In this document: positions 50,001-58,546 of the stretch, piece by piece
Numbering within the stretch: position 1 is the first letter of the stretch
How the letters are laid out: each line of letters opens with the position of its first letter
Assembly: GCA_014380365.1 (NCBI GenBank)
Contig: JACMJZ010000032.1
Span: 40,860 to 104,859, forward strand
Direction: 5' to 3'
Length of the DNA stretch: 64,000 nucleotides
DNA from: Pyrinomonadaceae bacterium
Lineage (GTDB): Bacteria; Acidobacteriota; Blastocatellia; Pyrinomonadales; Pyrinomonadaceae
Position numbers and translations under genes: made by a program
Notes under the pieces: model-generated
Seen by the model: only the letters and a program-made list of their open reading frames with translations
What the model was told of the DNA's origin: nothing
Databases searched by the model: none

Positions 50001-51656
50001 CTAGAGTCTTTGTAGTGCGTCGGTCAAATCCATGCTGCGGTCGGCAGTCTCAATTGGATTGACGAAAACTTGCTCCGAATCTTCGGTCGGGAAGCTAATG
50101 CGATTCCGCCCCGCATTTTTGGAATTGTAGAGAGCGCGGTCGGCCGCAACCACCAGAGTGTCTCGGGATGAGGCGTGAGTTGGGAATGTCGCGACACCAA
50201 AGGATGCGGTCACTTGTCCAAAGCCGGGAACGATCGTCTGCTCGATCCGTTTGCGCAAGCGCTCGGCAACCAGTTGAGCGCCTTCCTGATTGGCCTGAGG
50301 CAAAATCAATACAAACTCATCACCGCCAAACCGAGCGGCAGTATCGACGGCCCGCAGTTCGGCGCGCAGCGAATCAGCAAGCATTCGTAGAGCCACATCG
50401 CCCGCCTCATGTCCGGCTTGATCGTTGATGTGCTTGAAATGATCGAGATCCAGCATTACTAACGAAAGCGGCTGACGCATGCGGGTAGCAAGATGGAGGT
50501 CACGCTCAAGCTGCAACTCAAACGAACGACGGTTGTAGCACCCGGTCAACCCATCTGTCAGGGCCTGCTGTTGCATTTGCGCAAAAAGGTGCGCCTGGTT
50601 GACGGCGACGGCAAGCTGATCCGCCACCGTGTTCAAAAGCAACAACTCATTATCGGCCCACACGCGCGAGACGTTGTCAGAACGAACCATCAGCAGCCCG
50701 ACGAAACTCCCCTGGTAAATCAGAGGCACTACGGCGTCAGAAAGTACGGGAGTAGGCTGGGAGTAATCACCATCGACAACGTAAGACTGAGGTGAATTGG
50801 AGAGGCGATTACTAATCAGATCCACGTCGCGGAGCAGTGATTCTATTGCAGCTTCGTCCGAGGCGTCCGGACGTAAGTGATACTTTGTCATCTCGTGGCC
50901 CACGAGGGCGCCTTCAACTCTTACCGCACAGGAGTGCACGCTAAGTGCCCGACCGACTTCGTTAGCAGCGGTCTGCAGAACGCTATCCAATTCGAGCGAG
51001 TTTCTAATGGCGGTGGCAAGACGATTGACGGCGATTTCGCGTTCCGCCTGTTCCTGTAAGAGTCGAGCCAGTTTTGTGGTTACACCGAGCGTGAGCTGTA
51101 GCGAAGTCGCCTTCGGCATCGAGACGCGGACGGCGTTTGCAAACGCCTTAGAGTGGAAGGGATGCTCTGCTGTGACCCGGGCCATCAAGTATTCCAACGC
51201 CGAGTAAACGACGTCAGGTTCGAAGGTCCAGACCACCATGTCGCGCGAGCTATCTTCTTCCTCAGGGTCATGAACTGAGGCGAGCAGAGCCGAGAAACGA
51301 GCGTCCGCGATCACGACGAAACGCTCAAAGTTTTGATCCCGATCATCGTGCTCAAACACAATAGATTCGGTGCTTTCTTTCCCCCGGTTGAGCACCAGGC
51401 TCGAAAGTGCATCCTGAGGGCTAAGCCAGAGGAACAGATTCTTAGCAACTTGATCGAGTTCATCTAAACGAACGGCATCCCGCGCGGGCCTTTCCGGAAC
51501 TCCGGGCAAGCTTTCAACCACCAGAGCGCCCAGGTTGTTTTCAAGAACGACGTCCTCAAAGTAACGGTGGAGCTGAGCAATGGTCGATCCGGCGCAACGC
51601 ACGGGCATAAGTTGGCGAGGGTGTTGAGCAAGCAGCGAATGGTAGAGGGAGTACAT
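50001..51656 (-). CDS. Diguanylate cyclase with N-terminal sensory and GAF domains
   Basis: A 551-residue protein. The N-terminal ~190 residues (GALVVESLP, ERFVVIADARFSALLAS, WTFEPDVVYSALEYL) look like a DICT-type sensory domain. A GAF domain is at ~215-375 (RNSLELDSVLQTAANEVGRAL, VPLIYQGSFVGLLMV). The C-terminal GGDEF domain keeps the active motif GGDEF (ARFGGDEFVLIL) and an intact inhibitory RxxD (RAVD) five residues before it, so it should make cyclic di-GMP with product feedback. It is soluble, with no membrane helix. The only signalling enzyme in the window. Confidence 0.9.
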   Translation of the reverse strand: MYSLYHSLLAQHPRQLMPVRCAGSTIAQLHRYFEDVVLENNLGALVVESLPGVPERPARDAVRLDELDQVAKNLFLWLSPQDALSSLVLNRGKESTESIVFEHDDRDQNFERFVVIADARFSALLASVHDPEEEDSSRDMVVWTFEPDVVYSALEYLMARVTAEHPFHSKAFANAVRVSMPKATSLQLTLGVTTKLARLLQEQAEREIAVNRLATAIRNSLELDSVLQTAANEVGRALSVHSCAVRVEGALVGHEMTKYHLRPDASDEAAIESLLRDVDLISNRLSNSPQSYVVDGDYSQPTPVLSDAVVPLIYQGSFVGLLMVRSDNVSRVWADNELLLLNTVADQLAVAVNQAHLFAQMQQQALTDGLTGCYNRRSFELQLERDLHLATRMRQPLSLVMLDLDHFKHINDQAGHEAGDVALRMLADSLRAELRAVDTAARFGGDEFVLILPQANQEGAQLVAERLRKRIEQTIVPGFGQVTASFGVATFPTHASSRDTLVVAADRALYNSKNAGRNRISFPTEDSEQVFVNPIETADRSMDLTDALQRL

Positions 51657-51805
51657 ATGTCTGGATCACCAGATGGGAGTTGCCGAAGCTGGGTTCTCGA
51701 GAGAGGGCGTACACCGTCTGGTGTCCGCACGGAAGGCCAAACCCATTTTACATAGATAAACGCTTGCTGTCTATGGGAATTCTATTGACCTGAGAAGGGA
51801 AGTAA

Positions 51806-52225
51806 TTAGAGCTTAATATAAGTGCTAAGTGCTGTCGTTGCAAGCGTTCCATCACCATCGAATACTTCAGCCGAAACGACAAAGAGCCTTCGGCCAGCTC
51901 GAACGACTTTGGCCACGGCACGAAGCCGTCCCCTGCTTACCGGTCGGAGATAGCTTATCGTGAGGTCTACCGTAGTCACCCTTTCCCTAGGAGGAAGGAG
52001 CGAAAGTATGGCGAAAGCGGTCGCGGTATCAATCAAGGCAGCGAGCGCTCCCCCATGGACAATACCGCGATTCTGGGTTAAGTCGCTGCGAACATTCACG
52101 GCCAGAGTGGCCGTTCCGGTCCCGACCTCCTCTAGTTCCAACTCCAGAAGCTTTGCGAAAGGAACAGTGTGCAGGGCTTTTTGAAGCCGCTTGAGCTGAG
52201 CCGAACTTACTTTTTTCACGGTCAT
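51806..52225 (-). CDS. PaaI-family acyl-CoA thioesterase
   Basis: A 139-residue hot-dog protein. HGGALAALIDTATAFA (~57-72) gives the catalytic helix with Asp and preceding His-Gly-Gly; RVTTVDLTISYLRPVSRG and RRLFVVSAEVFDGDG form the strands. Likely hydrolyses an aryl- or medium-chain acyl-CoA. Its start overlaps the end of the YbjQ-like gene by four bases (ATGA-type overlap), indicating coupling. Confidence 0.9.
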   Translation of the reverse strand: MTVKKVSSAQLKRLQKALHTVPFAKLLELELEEVGTGTATLAVNVRSDLTQNRGIVHGGALAALIDTATAFAILSLLPPRERVTTVDLTISYLRPVSRGRLRAVAKVVRAGRRLFVVSAEVFDGDGTLATTALSTYIKL

Positions 52226-52635
52226 GAGCGGTAGCTCGTTTCACCGCCCGCAGGCTCCACTATTACGGCCGTGCCGTAGGCCAACACTTCCGTGACGCCG
52301 GCGGAAACTTCCGTTGCATCGTAGCGTGCACCCACAATCGCATTCGCTCCAATCTCAGTCGCATGTTGAATCATGATCTCAAAAGCATCCGCTCGCGTGT
52401 CCTCGCAAAGCTTTGTCCACACCGTAATGTTGCCGCCAACTATTGTTTGCAAGCCCGCGCCGATAGTGGCGAATATGTTTCTCGATCGAACTACGATTCC
52501 GCGGACGACTCCGAGGTTTTGCGTTATGCGGAAGTTTGGCAACTCGAAGGCCGTGGTTACCATTTGATGCGAAACGGAATAGCGAGGAGGACTAACCGCA
52601 TAGGGCGTCCGTTGCTCGAGTGGATCTCGGTTCAT
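52222..52635 (-). CDS. YbjQ / UPF0145 family protein
   Basis: A 137-residue protein; the ATG at 52633-52635 has AAAGGA at good spacing (a longer in-frame extension upstream is antisense to the ATL gene and rejected). The conserved family core is present: LGVVRGIVVRSRNI, IGAGLQTIVGGNI, ATEIGANAIVGARYDATEV and EVLAYGTAVIVEP. Members fold as oligomeric beta proteins of unclear function, once annotated as heavy-metal binding. About 30 extra residues precede the core. Confidence 0.9.
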   Translation of the reverse strand: MNRDPLEQRTPYAVSPPRYSVSHQMVTTAFELPNFRITQNLGVVRGIVVRSRNIFATIGAGLQTIVGGNITVWTKLCEDTRADAFEIMIQHATEIGANAIVGARYDATEVSAGVTEVLAYGTAVIVEPAGGETSYRS

Positions 52636-52657
52636 ATGGTTTCCTTTCGCAGACAGT

Positions 52658-53032
52658 TCATTTCGTGAATAGAGTTGCTTCTTTCGATCGCGCTTTCTTC
52701 TTAGCTGCGGGCTCTGCGGGAATCCAGACATAGTCCTGAAGCTCACAGCGTCCGCTCTTGTTAAAACTGACTCCCTCGGCTTCCAGCATTCGCTGCTGCT
52801 TGTCGTGCGGGAGGACGATCCCGCGCGTCGAACAGCCACCTTGAGCATTGACGACTCTGTGCCAGGGAGTCTTGTCACTTGAAGCGTGCATTACAAAGCC
52901 GACTGTGCGCGGCGTGTAGCCCTCGCCGAGGATTTCAGCGATCTGGCCATAGGTCATCACGCGACCGCGAGGAATTGACCGAACGATGCGAAATACGCGT
53001 TCCTGATAGTCTATGTCAGATCTGCCCGCCAT
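52658..53032 (-). CDS. Alkyltransferase-like (ATL) DNA-binding protein
   Basis: A 124-residue protein with the C-terminal domain fold of O6-alkylguanine-DNA alkyltransferase. GRVMTYGQIAEILG is the helix-turn-helix region with Arg finger downstream. At the active-site motif, PCHR is replaced by PWHR (Trp57), the hallmark of ATL proteins. These bind O6-alkylguanine without repairing it and hand it to nucleotide excision repair. A basic tail (AAKKKARSKE) follows. It is 22 bases upstream of the YbjQ-like gene on the same strand. Confidence 0.93.
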   Translation of the reverse strand: MAGRSDIDYQERVFRIVRSIPRGRVMTYGQIAEILGEGYTPRTVGFVMHASSDKTPWHRVVNAQGGCSTRGIVLPHDKQQRMLEAEGVSFNKSGRCELQDYVWIPAEPAAKKKARSKEATLFTK

Positions 53033-53064
53033 GATGTTCCATACGACTCAATCGACCCCGGTGT

Positions 53065-53709
53065 TTAGTTGAAAGTGCGCAGGATTACTCGGGCCGGCGC
53101 GCCGTCGCCGCTCCCTTCCTCAATCTTAAGTGGGAGGCAAATCAGTTCATAACGTCCGCCTGGGACCGCTCGCAAGTCCAGTCCCTCCAGGATCACTACG
53201 TCCTTCGAAAGCAACGCCAAGTGGGTTTCAAATTTGTCAGATTGGAACTGTTCCACCGACAAGTAGTCGATCCCCACGAGTTTGACTCCGGTTTCAACCA
53301 ATAGTTTGGCAGCCTCGGGATGTATGTAAGTGTAATCCTCGCGGAAGCCATCCTGCGGGTTGTTCCAGAAAGCAGAGTTGCGGGTCTTAAAGAGAATTCT
53401 TTGAGAGCCTCGAGCGCAATTTGCCGCGACAAAGTCCGCATCGATCACCCGAATGTCATCCGCCATTTCCACTACCTCCGCTTCTCCGATGAGAATATCC
53501 AGCGGCAGAGAACTGACTTTAGATCCACGTTGGATGAAGTGTGCCGGAGCATCCACGTGGGTGCCGGAATGCAATCCGAAGTGCATGAAGGAAACGTTTG
53601 CGCTATCGCCTGTTGCCAATGACCGCCATTCTTCGATCTTGATTCCTGGGTCGCCGGGATAGGTGGGAGTTGCGCTGGAGAGCGTCACGCTGACGTCATA
53701 GATTTTCAT
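53065..53709 (-). CDS. Cyclase family protein (KynB-like metal hydrolase)
   Basis: A 214-residue protein starting at the ATG 53707-53709; a 25-codon extension upstream is possible but lacks the family pattern. The signature SGTHVDAPAHF (His-x-Gly-Thr-His-x-Asp type, ~45-58) holds the metal ligands, and GIDYLSVEQFQ plus HLALLSKDVVILEGLDL (~150-180) are family features. The family includes N-formylkynurenine formamidase and isatin hydrolase; which reaction applies here is open, as no kyn genes are near. Confidence 0.87.
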   Translation of the reverse strand: MKIYDVSVTLSSATPTYPGDPGIKIEEWRSLATGDSANVSFMHFGLHSGTHVDAPAHFIQRGSKVSSLPLDILIGEAEVVEMADDIRVIDADFVAANCARGSQRILFKTRNSAFWNNPQDGFREDYTYIHPEAAKLLVETGVKLVGIDYLSVEQFQSDKFETHLALLSKDVVILEGLDLRAVPGGRYELICLPLKIEEGSGDGAPARVILRTFN

Positions 53710-53894
53710 TGGAGAAAACGTTCGTTCATTGCTGACCCGTAGCGTGCTTGCAGTGGCAGAGTCGGGCCGCATAGTAATTGTCACCCTCGAATACTGTCAA
53801 CAATCCCTCGATTAAGCCAGACCCTGGTTGCGGTCTTGCCAGCGATTTCGTTAGCATCGCCAGGCACGCGATAAATTCTTAAGCGAGGAATTTT

Positions 53895-54695
53895 ATTACT
53901 ACAACACATGCCGCTAAGCCGCGTCTGGCTGCTTCAAGCTACTTAAACAGCGCTCCGCTTATTTGGAGTTTCACCCAGGGTGCACGCAAGAACGACGTCG
54001 AGTATGTCGACGCTGTCCCGGCCCGCTGTGCTGAATTATTAGCTAGCGGCCAGGCAGATTTTGCCCTGGTGCCGGTCATCGAGTATCAGCGAATTGAAGG
54101 TACGCTGGTGCCGGACGTTTGCGTCGGCGCGCTCGACACCGTGCGTAGCGTAGTGCTCGCAACTAGATTTGATGACTTGAAAGATGTTCGCACGGTCGCG
54201 CTCGATGAATCGTCACGCACATCGGCTGCTTTGGTAAAGATAATCTTCCGCGAGTTTCTGGGCGTTGAACCTCGGTGGGTTTCCTCAACGCCGAACCTGA
54301 AACAAATGCTCAAGGGCAACGACGCCGCGCTATTGATTGGCGACCCCGCCATGACGTTTCAGCAACAGGGCTCCCATATTTTTGACCTCGCCCACCTCTG
54401 GCGCCGTTACACTGGCCTCGGGTTCGTCTTTGCGGTGTGGATGGTTGGCGCCACCACCACGGATCCAAATACGATCGACTTCGGGGCGGCTTGTGAAGAG
54501 GGCCTGGCGAAAAGGGAGGAGATCATCGACTTTTACCAGCCTTTGTTAGGCCTCGCGCGGGAAGAACTGCATACTTATCTATACGAGAACATTTGCTTTT
54601 GCATAAATAGTGAGCTGCGCGCTGGGCTGGATCTCTATTTCAAACTCGCTTACAAGCATAAATTGATCCGCGCGCTGAAGCCTTGGAATATGTGA
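53895..54695 (+). CDS. mqnA: Chorismate dehydratase MqnA, with no ordinary start codon
   Basis: MqnA converts chorismate to 3-enolpyruvylbenzoate, the first step of futalosine menaquinone synthesis. The conserved N-terminus PRLAASSYLNSAPLIWSF begins near 53919, and GQADFALVPVIEYQRI, DESSRTSAALVKI and GDPAMTF follow to a full ~266 residues. In this frame there is no ATG, GTG or TTG before the conserved region; candidates are an ATT at 53895 (AGGAA upstream) or a CTG at 53925. An ATG at 53908 is in another frame: one extra base between it and the AAG codon would give MPLKPRLAAS, so a one-base deletion or sequencing error is likely. mqnC follows 40 bases downstream. Confidence 0.85.
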   Translation: MTTTHAAKPRLAASSYLNSAPLIWSFTQGARKNDVEYVDAVPARCAELLASGQADFALVPVIEYQRIEGTLVPDVCVGALDTVRSVVLATRFDDLKDVRTVALDESSRTSAALVKIIFREFLGVEPRWVSSTPNLKQMLKGNDAALLIGDPAMTFQQQGSHIFDLAHLWRRYTGLGFVFAVWMVGATTTDPNTIDFGAACEEGLAKREEIIDFYQPLLGLAREELHTYLYENICFCINSELRAGLDLYFKLAYKHKLIRALKPWNM

Positions 54696-54735
54696 AGCTT
54701 GCCTATAGTATTCGTGTTACTGACTCCCGTTAATC

Positions 54736-55878
54736 ATGACTGACATCCGACCTATTCTTGAACGCGCCGTGGCGGGCGAGCGACTCTCAAGTGACGACTG
54801 CACCGCGCTACTCGAATCACACCATATTGCCGCCATGGGCGTTGCCGCAGACTTAATCCGTCAGCGCAGACACCCGGACAACGTCGTCACCTACATCATC
54901 GATCGCAACATCAATTACACCAACGTCTGCAACGTTGTATGTACCTTCTGTGCGTTCTACCGGCGTCCCGGCGCGCCTGACACCTACGTGCGCACCCTTG
55001 ATGAAATCTGCGCGAAGATCGACGAGACCATTTCGCTGGGCGGCACCGGCGTACTGATGCAGGGCGGGTTGCATCCCGACTTCGGCATTGAATGGTATGA
55101 AGACTTGCTTCGCACGCTGCACGCGAAGTATCCAGGCTTCCAACTCCATTGTTTCTCGCCACCCGAGATTCACAACATCCATTTAATCTCCGGACTTGAT
55201 TACGAAACGATCATGCGGCGGTTGAAAGATTCCGGTCTCTACAGTTTGCCTGGCGGCGGCGGCGAGATCCTGGATGACGAGGTGCGGAAACGCGTTTCGA
55301 CGAAGTGTACGACTGACGAATGGCTGTCAGTGATGCGCGCCGTCCATCGAGTGGGTCTGCGTTCAACCGCCACCATGATGTTTGGCATCGGCGACAACGT
55401 GACGCATCGGGTCAATCATCTGCAACGGGTCCGCGATCTACAGGATGAAACTGGCGGCTTTACCGCATTCATTCCCTGGACGTTCCAGCGCGAGAACACG
55501 GCGCTGGGCCGGAAAATCAAAGACGAACTAACCGGCGTCGATTACTTGAGAATGCTGGCAGTATCACGGCTTTTCCTCGACAACGTTGAAAACCTTCAAT
55601 CGTCATGGCTGACGCAGGGACTAAAGCTTGGACAGGTGGCCCTGCGCTTTGGCGCCAACGATATGGGCTCGATCATGATTGAAGAAAATGTTGTTTCGGC
55701 GGCCGGCGCTCACAACCGCGCTGACGAGCAGATGCTACGCTACTTGATCCGCGAGGCGGGTTTTGTCCCGCAACAGCGAGACATACTCTACGCTCCCGTC
55801 AATCGCGATCAGCCGGAAACAGACGGCGTTTCGCAGTCCACACCGCTCCGTGAGTTGACGGTGATGATTGCGGATTAA
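54736..55878 (+). CDS. mqnC: Cyclic dehypoxanthine futalosine synthase MqnC
   Basis: A radical SAM enzyme that cyclises dehypoxanthine futalosine in menaquinone synthesis. The cluster motif CxxxCxxC is Cys65, Cys69, Cys72 in YTNVCNVVCTFCAFYR. GGTGVLMQGGLHPDFGIEWYEDL and LPGGGGEILDDEVR are strongly conserved in MqnC/MqnE/CofG enzymes; TAFIPWTFQRENT fits MqnC. 380 residues is the family length. Downstream of mqnA, likely co-transcribed; mqnB, D and E homologues are not in the window. Confidence 0.95.
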   Translation: MTDIRPILERAVAGERLSSDDCTALLESHHIAAMGVAADLIRQRRHPDNVVTYIIDRNINYTNVCNVVCTFCAFYRRPGAPDTYVRTLDEICAKIDETISLGGTGVLMQGGLHPDFGIEWYEDLLRTLHAKYPGFQLHCFSPPEIHNIHLISGLDYETIMRRLKDSGLYSLPGGGGEILDDEVRKRVSTKCTTDEWLSVMRAVHRVGLRSTATMMFGIGDNVTHRVNHLQRVRDLQDETGGFTAFIPWTFQRENTALGRKIKDELTGVDYLRMLAVSRLFLDNVENLQSSWLTQGLKLGQVALRFGANDMGSIMIEENVVSAAGAHNRADEQMLRYLIREAGFVPQQRDILYAPVNRDQPETDGVSQSTPLRELTVMIAD

Positions 55879-55973
55879 CTCTCGATGTCTCGCTCACTGC
55901 ACGAGTCTCCCACGGAAGTTGACCCAGACCTGCGATTGACGATCTTAATTCGGCCTCCCAAGGAAAACTGTCT

Positions 55974-57692
55974 ATGATTCGTCAAAAGTTCTTCATCAGG
56001 GTGACGGCGTTGGTCTTGTTGCTTTCTTTTTCAGCGAGATCGCAAGAGCCGCTACGCGGATTGGATGACAGTGCGGCGACGGCCGTTAGAAAGAAGGCAA
56101 TCGACTTGCTGGAGTCGGTTGCGGGCCAGGTGGACAGCTTACGTTCGGCTGAGAATCGTGCGCGTATTCGATCCAATGTCGCTGAACTGCTGTGGAACCA
56201 CGATGAGAAACGTTCGCGGAGTCTTTTCGCGGCAGTAGAGGAAGACATCAAGGCGGGATTTAACGAGACTGACACAGACGATGCAACTCGCAACCACACA
56301 TTGATGGTTTTCGGGCAGTTGCGCCGTGACACTCTTGTTCGGATCGCCAAGCATGATCCCGAACTAGCCTCGAATTTCCTACAAGCAACGCGGCTTCCGC
56401 CGGAGATGCATTTGCCCGATGCGATGGCGAACAGCGAGAAATCCATGGAGCTGCGTCTCGCTACCCAAATTGCCGCCAGGAACCCCCAGCTCGCGCTTAA
56501 GCTGGGGCGTCAGTCGCTGGCGAAGGGCGTTTCGCCGGATCTCTTGACAGTATTTTCTCAACTCCAGCGAAAGGACAAGGACGCGGCGTTGAGCTTTTTC
56601 AAGGAGATTGTTGACAAGCTAAAGAGCGTGAACCTGGCGGACGATTCGATGGCAACAGAGCTTGCCATAAACCTCGCCCGATCCTTTCAACCCGCGCCCA
56701 CGGACGATTCGGCTCACCGGGATTTGATTGGTGTTCTTTTGACGAGCGCTTTGGCAAATGGCTGTGCGGAAGAATCCAATAACACCCCGTATATGTGCTT
56801 CCAGATCGGTTCGATATTCTCCATGATGGAAGGGTACTACGGCCAACGCGCTGCCCCGCTCAGGCGCTGGGCCAGGAATGCCCCAGGGTATTCCTTTCCC
56901 CAGATGCCGGCGGAGGTTAACGAGGCCATCGAGAATGGAACGGTCGATGAACTTCTGGCGCTGGCAGCGGAGCATCCCGAGTTGCAACAACAGATTTCCT
57001 GGAAAGCAATGATGAAAGCGCAGGTCTCCGGCGACTTTGTCACGGCCCGCCGGATCGCGTCGAACATTTCCGACGAAGACCAGCGCCGTTACATGCTTGG
57101 GCAGATAGATCGCACTGAAAAGTCCCAGTCGGTCGACGCGGAGAAACTGGCAGCAATTCAACAAGAGCTCAGAGGGTTGAGTAACAATGAGGAACGTATA
57201 GGATTTCTGCTCTCCGCGGCGATACAGGTTGGTGGAACAGATCGAAAGGCGGCATTGGGACTTCTTAGTCAGGCTGGCCAGATCATTGATTCACTCAAGC
57301 CCGGGAGGATACAGATTGAGGGAAAGATTGGGTTGGCTATGATGTATTGCTCCTTGAAGAGTGACCGCGGCTTCACAATTATCGAGTCATTGATTCCTCG
57401 ATTCAATGAGTTGGTGGCAGCATCCGCGACGCTCGATGGGTTTAATCACAACTACCTCCGAGACGGAGAGTGGAATATGAGCGGCGAAGGCGAAGTAGGC
57501 AGGCTGCTGAACGCCGTGGCGCAGAACGCCGGATTTTTCGCGGCGCTGGACTTTGATCGCTCGGTAAATTTGGCGGGTCAAATGGAGCGGCCGGAATTGC
57601 GTCTGATGGCCAAACTGAAGATCGCGCAGGGGGTTCTGGCAAGCCCGCCAAATCCAGCGCGGATGTTTCAAGCGCCTGGCTTTATCCGCTGA
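55974..57692 (+). CDS. Exported helical-repeat protein, paralogue of the one at 2055-3971
   Basis: A 572-residue protein with a signal peptide (FFIRVTALVLLLSFSARSQ). All-helical mature part: NRARIRSNVAELLWNHDEKRS near residue 65 parallels RARTLARIADGLWDADPDQS of the other protein. The C-terminal stretches RIGFLLSAAIQVGG, GKIGLAMMYCSLKSDRGFTIIES and RPELRLMAKLKIAQGVL parallel its tail. The repeats resemble TPR-like helix pairs. Function is unknown, probably periplasmic. Placed between mqnC and a HAD gene on the same strand; the HAD start is 9 bases downstream. Confidence 0.78.
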   Translation: MIRQKFFIRVTALVLLLSFSARSQEPLRGLDDSAATAVRKKAIDLLESVAGQVDSLRSAENRARIRSNVAELLWNHDEKRSRSLFAAVEEDIKAGFNETDTDDATRNHTLMVFGQLRRDTLVRIAKHDPELASNFLQATRLPPEMHLPDAMANSEKSMELRLATQIAARNPQLALKLGRQSLAKGVSPDLLTVFSQLQRKDKDAALSFFKEIVDKLKSVNLADDSMATELAINLARSFQPAPTDDSAHRDLIGVLLTSALANGCAEESNNTPYMCFQIGSIFSMMEGYYGQRAAPLRRWARNAPGYSFPQMPAEVNEAIENGTVDELLALAAEHPELQQQISWKAMMKAQVSGDFVTARRIASNISDEDQRRYMLGQIDRTEKSQSVDAEKLAAIQQELRGLSNNEERIGFLLSAAIQVGGTDRKAALGLLSQAGQIIDSLKPGRIQIEGKIGLAMMYCSLKSDRGFTIIESLIPRFNELVAASATLDGFNHNYLRDGEWNMSGEGEVGRLLNAVAQNAGFFAALDFDRSVNLAGQMERPELRLMAKLKIAQGVLASPPNPARMFQAPGFIR

Positions 57693-57701
57693 TTCCTTCT
57701 C

Positions 57702-58364
57702 ATGACCATCTCAACACGCACCATCACCACCCTGCTTTTCGATTGGGATGGAACTGTCGTTGATTCAGCTCAACTCGGGCTGACTGCCTACGAAAAAGCG
57801 TTCGCGGAGTTGGGGATTCTTTTTGACCATGAAACTTATCGGGCAGTCTACTCCCCGAATTGGCTCTCTGTTTACGAGGGACTGGGGTTGCCGAAGGAAC
57901 AGTGGCAGCGCGCCGACGAACTCTGGACGCACCACTATGGCGAGCAGAGCGCTGAGTTGATTGAAGGAGCGGGTGAGACGCTCGGGCAGCTTCGGCAAAA
58001 GGGTTTGCGGATGGGCGTGGTGAGCAGCGGAAACGATTGTCGTGTTAATCGCGAAATTGAGGAACAGGGGTTGGCCGGGGTTTTTGAGGTGGTCATTTGC
58101 CACGAACAGATCAGCCACCGGAAGCCGCATCCTGAAGGTTTGGAAACGGCAATGCGCGCGCTCGGTTGCGCGCAAATGGAAGTTGGTTATGTGGGCGACA
58201 CTCCCGAAGATATTGAAATGGGCAAAGGCGCCGGCGTGTTGACGGTGGGAGTGCGCAGCGCCTATCCGACGAGTTGGAAACTGGAAAGCGCTCAGCCGGA
58301 CATTCTGATCGAGTCGCTCACTGAACTGGCGGACCATTTCTTCGGTGCAGTAGCCCGACCGTGA
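57702..58364 (+). CDS. HAD-superfamily phosphatase (phosphoglycolate phosphatase-like)
   Basis: A 220-residue protein. Motif I LLFDWDGTVVDSA (nucleophile Asp and acid Asp), a helical cap at ~20-85, motif II VVSSGND, motif III Lys in SHRKPHPEGLE, motif IV GDTPEDIEMGKGAG. The order and cap match subfamily IA (Gph/PGMB-like). The substrate is a small phosphoester. The final residues AVARP and the TGA stop are encoded by a REP family 1 copy. Confidence 0.9.
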   Translation: MTISTRTITTLLFDWDGTVVDSAQLGLTAYEKAFAELGILFDHETYRAVYSPNWLSVYEGLGLPKEQWQRADELWTHHYGEQSAELIEGAGETLGQLRQKGLRMGVVSSGNDCRVNREIEEQGLAGVFEVVICHEQISHRKPHPEGLETAMRALGCAQMEVGYVGDTPEDIEMGKGAGVLTVGVRSAYPTSWKLESAQPDILIESLTELADHFFGAVARP

Positions 58365-58413
58365 GGGAAAGCGTCAACAGCAACCAACCCCTCCCTCACG
58401 GTCGGGCTACTGC
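58347..58413. repeat. REP family 1 copy at the HAD gene 3' end
   Basis: GCAGTAGCCCGACCGTGAGGG...CCCTCACGGTCGGGCTACTGC with a short ~25-base centre. The TGA stop of the HAD gene is read from the left arm. Same family as 19386-19462, 19640-19716 and 60925-61041. Confidence 0.9.
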
Positions 58414-58546
58414 ACCGCCATGCTGCGCCCCGTCATTTTGATTTGATGGGAAAGTTGGAAGCCTGCCGGTAATCAGCGTCTCATATCCCTAAAGTTAAAC
58501 ACTTGGAAAGCTCGGCGCACTTGAAAGCGCGCCGAAGGGGTGACCG

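Noticed and set aside
52636..52878. An N-terminal extension of the YbjQ-like gene
   Set aside because: It lies antisense in frame space to the ATL gene's coding sequence, has Ser/Arg-rich composition, and a good ribosome-binding site sits at the internal ATG at 52635.
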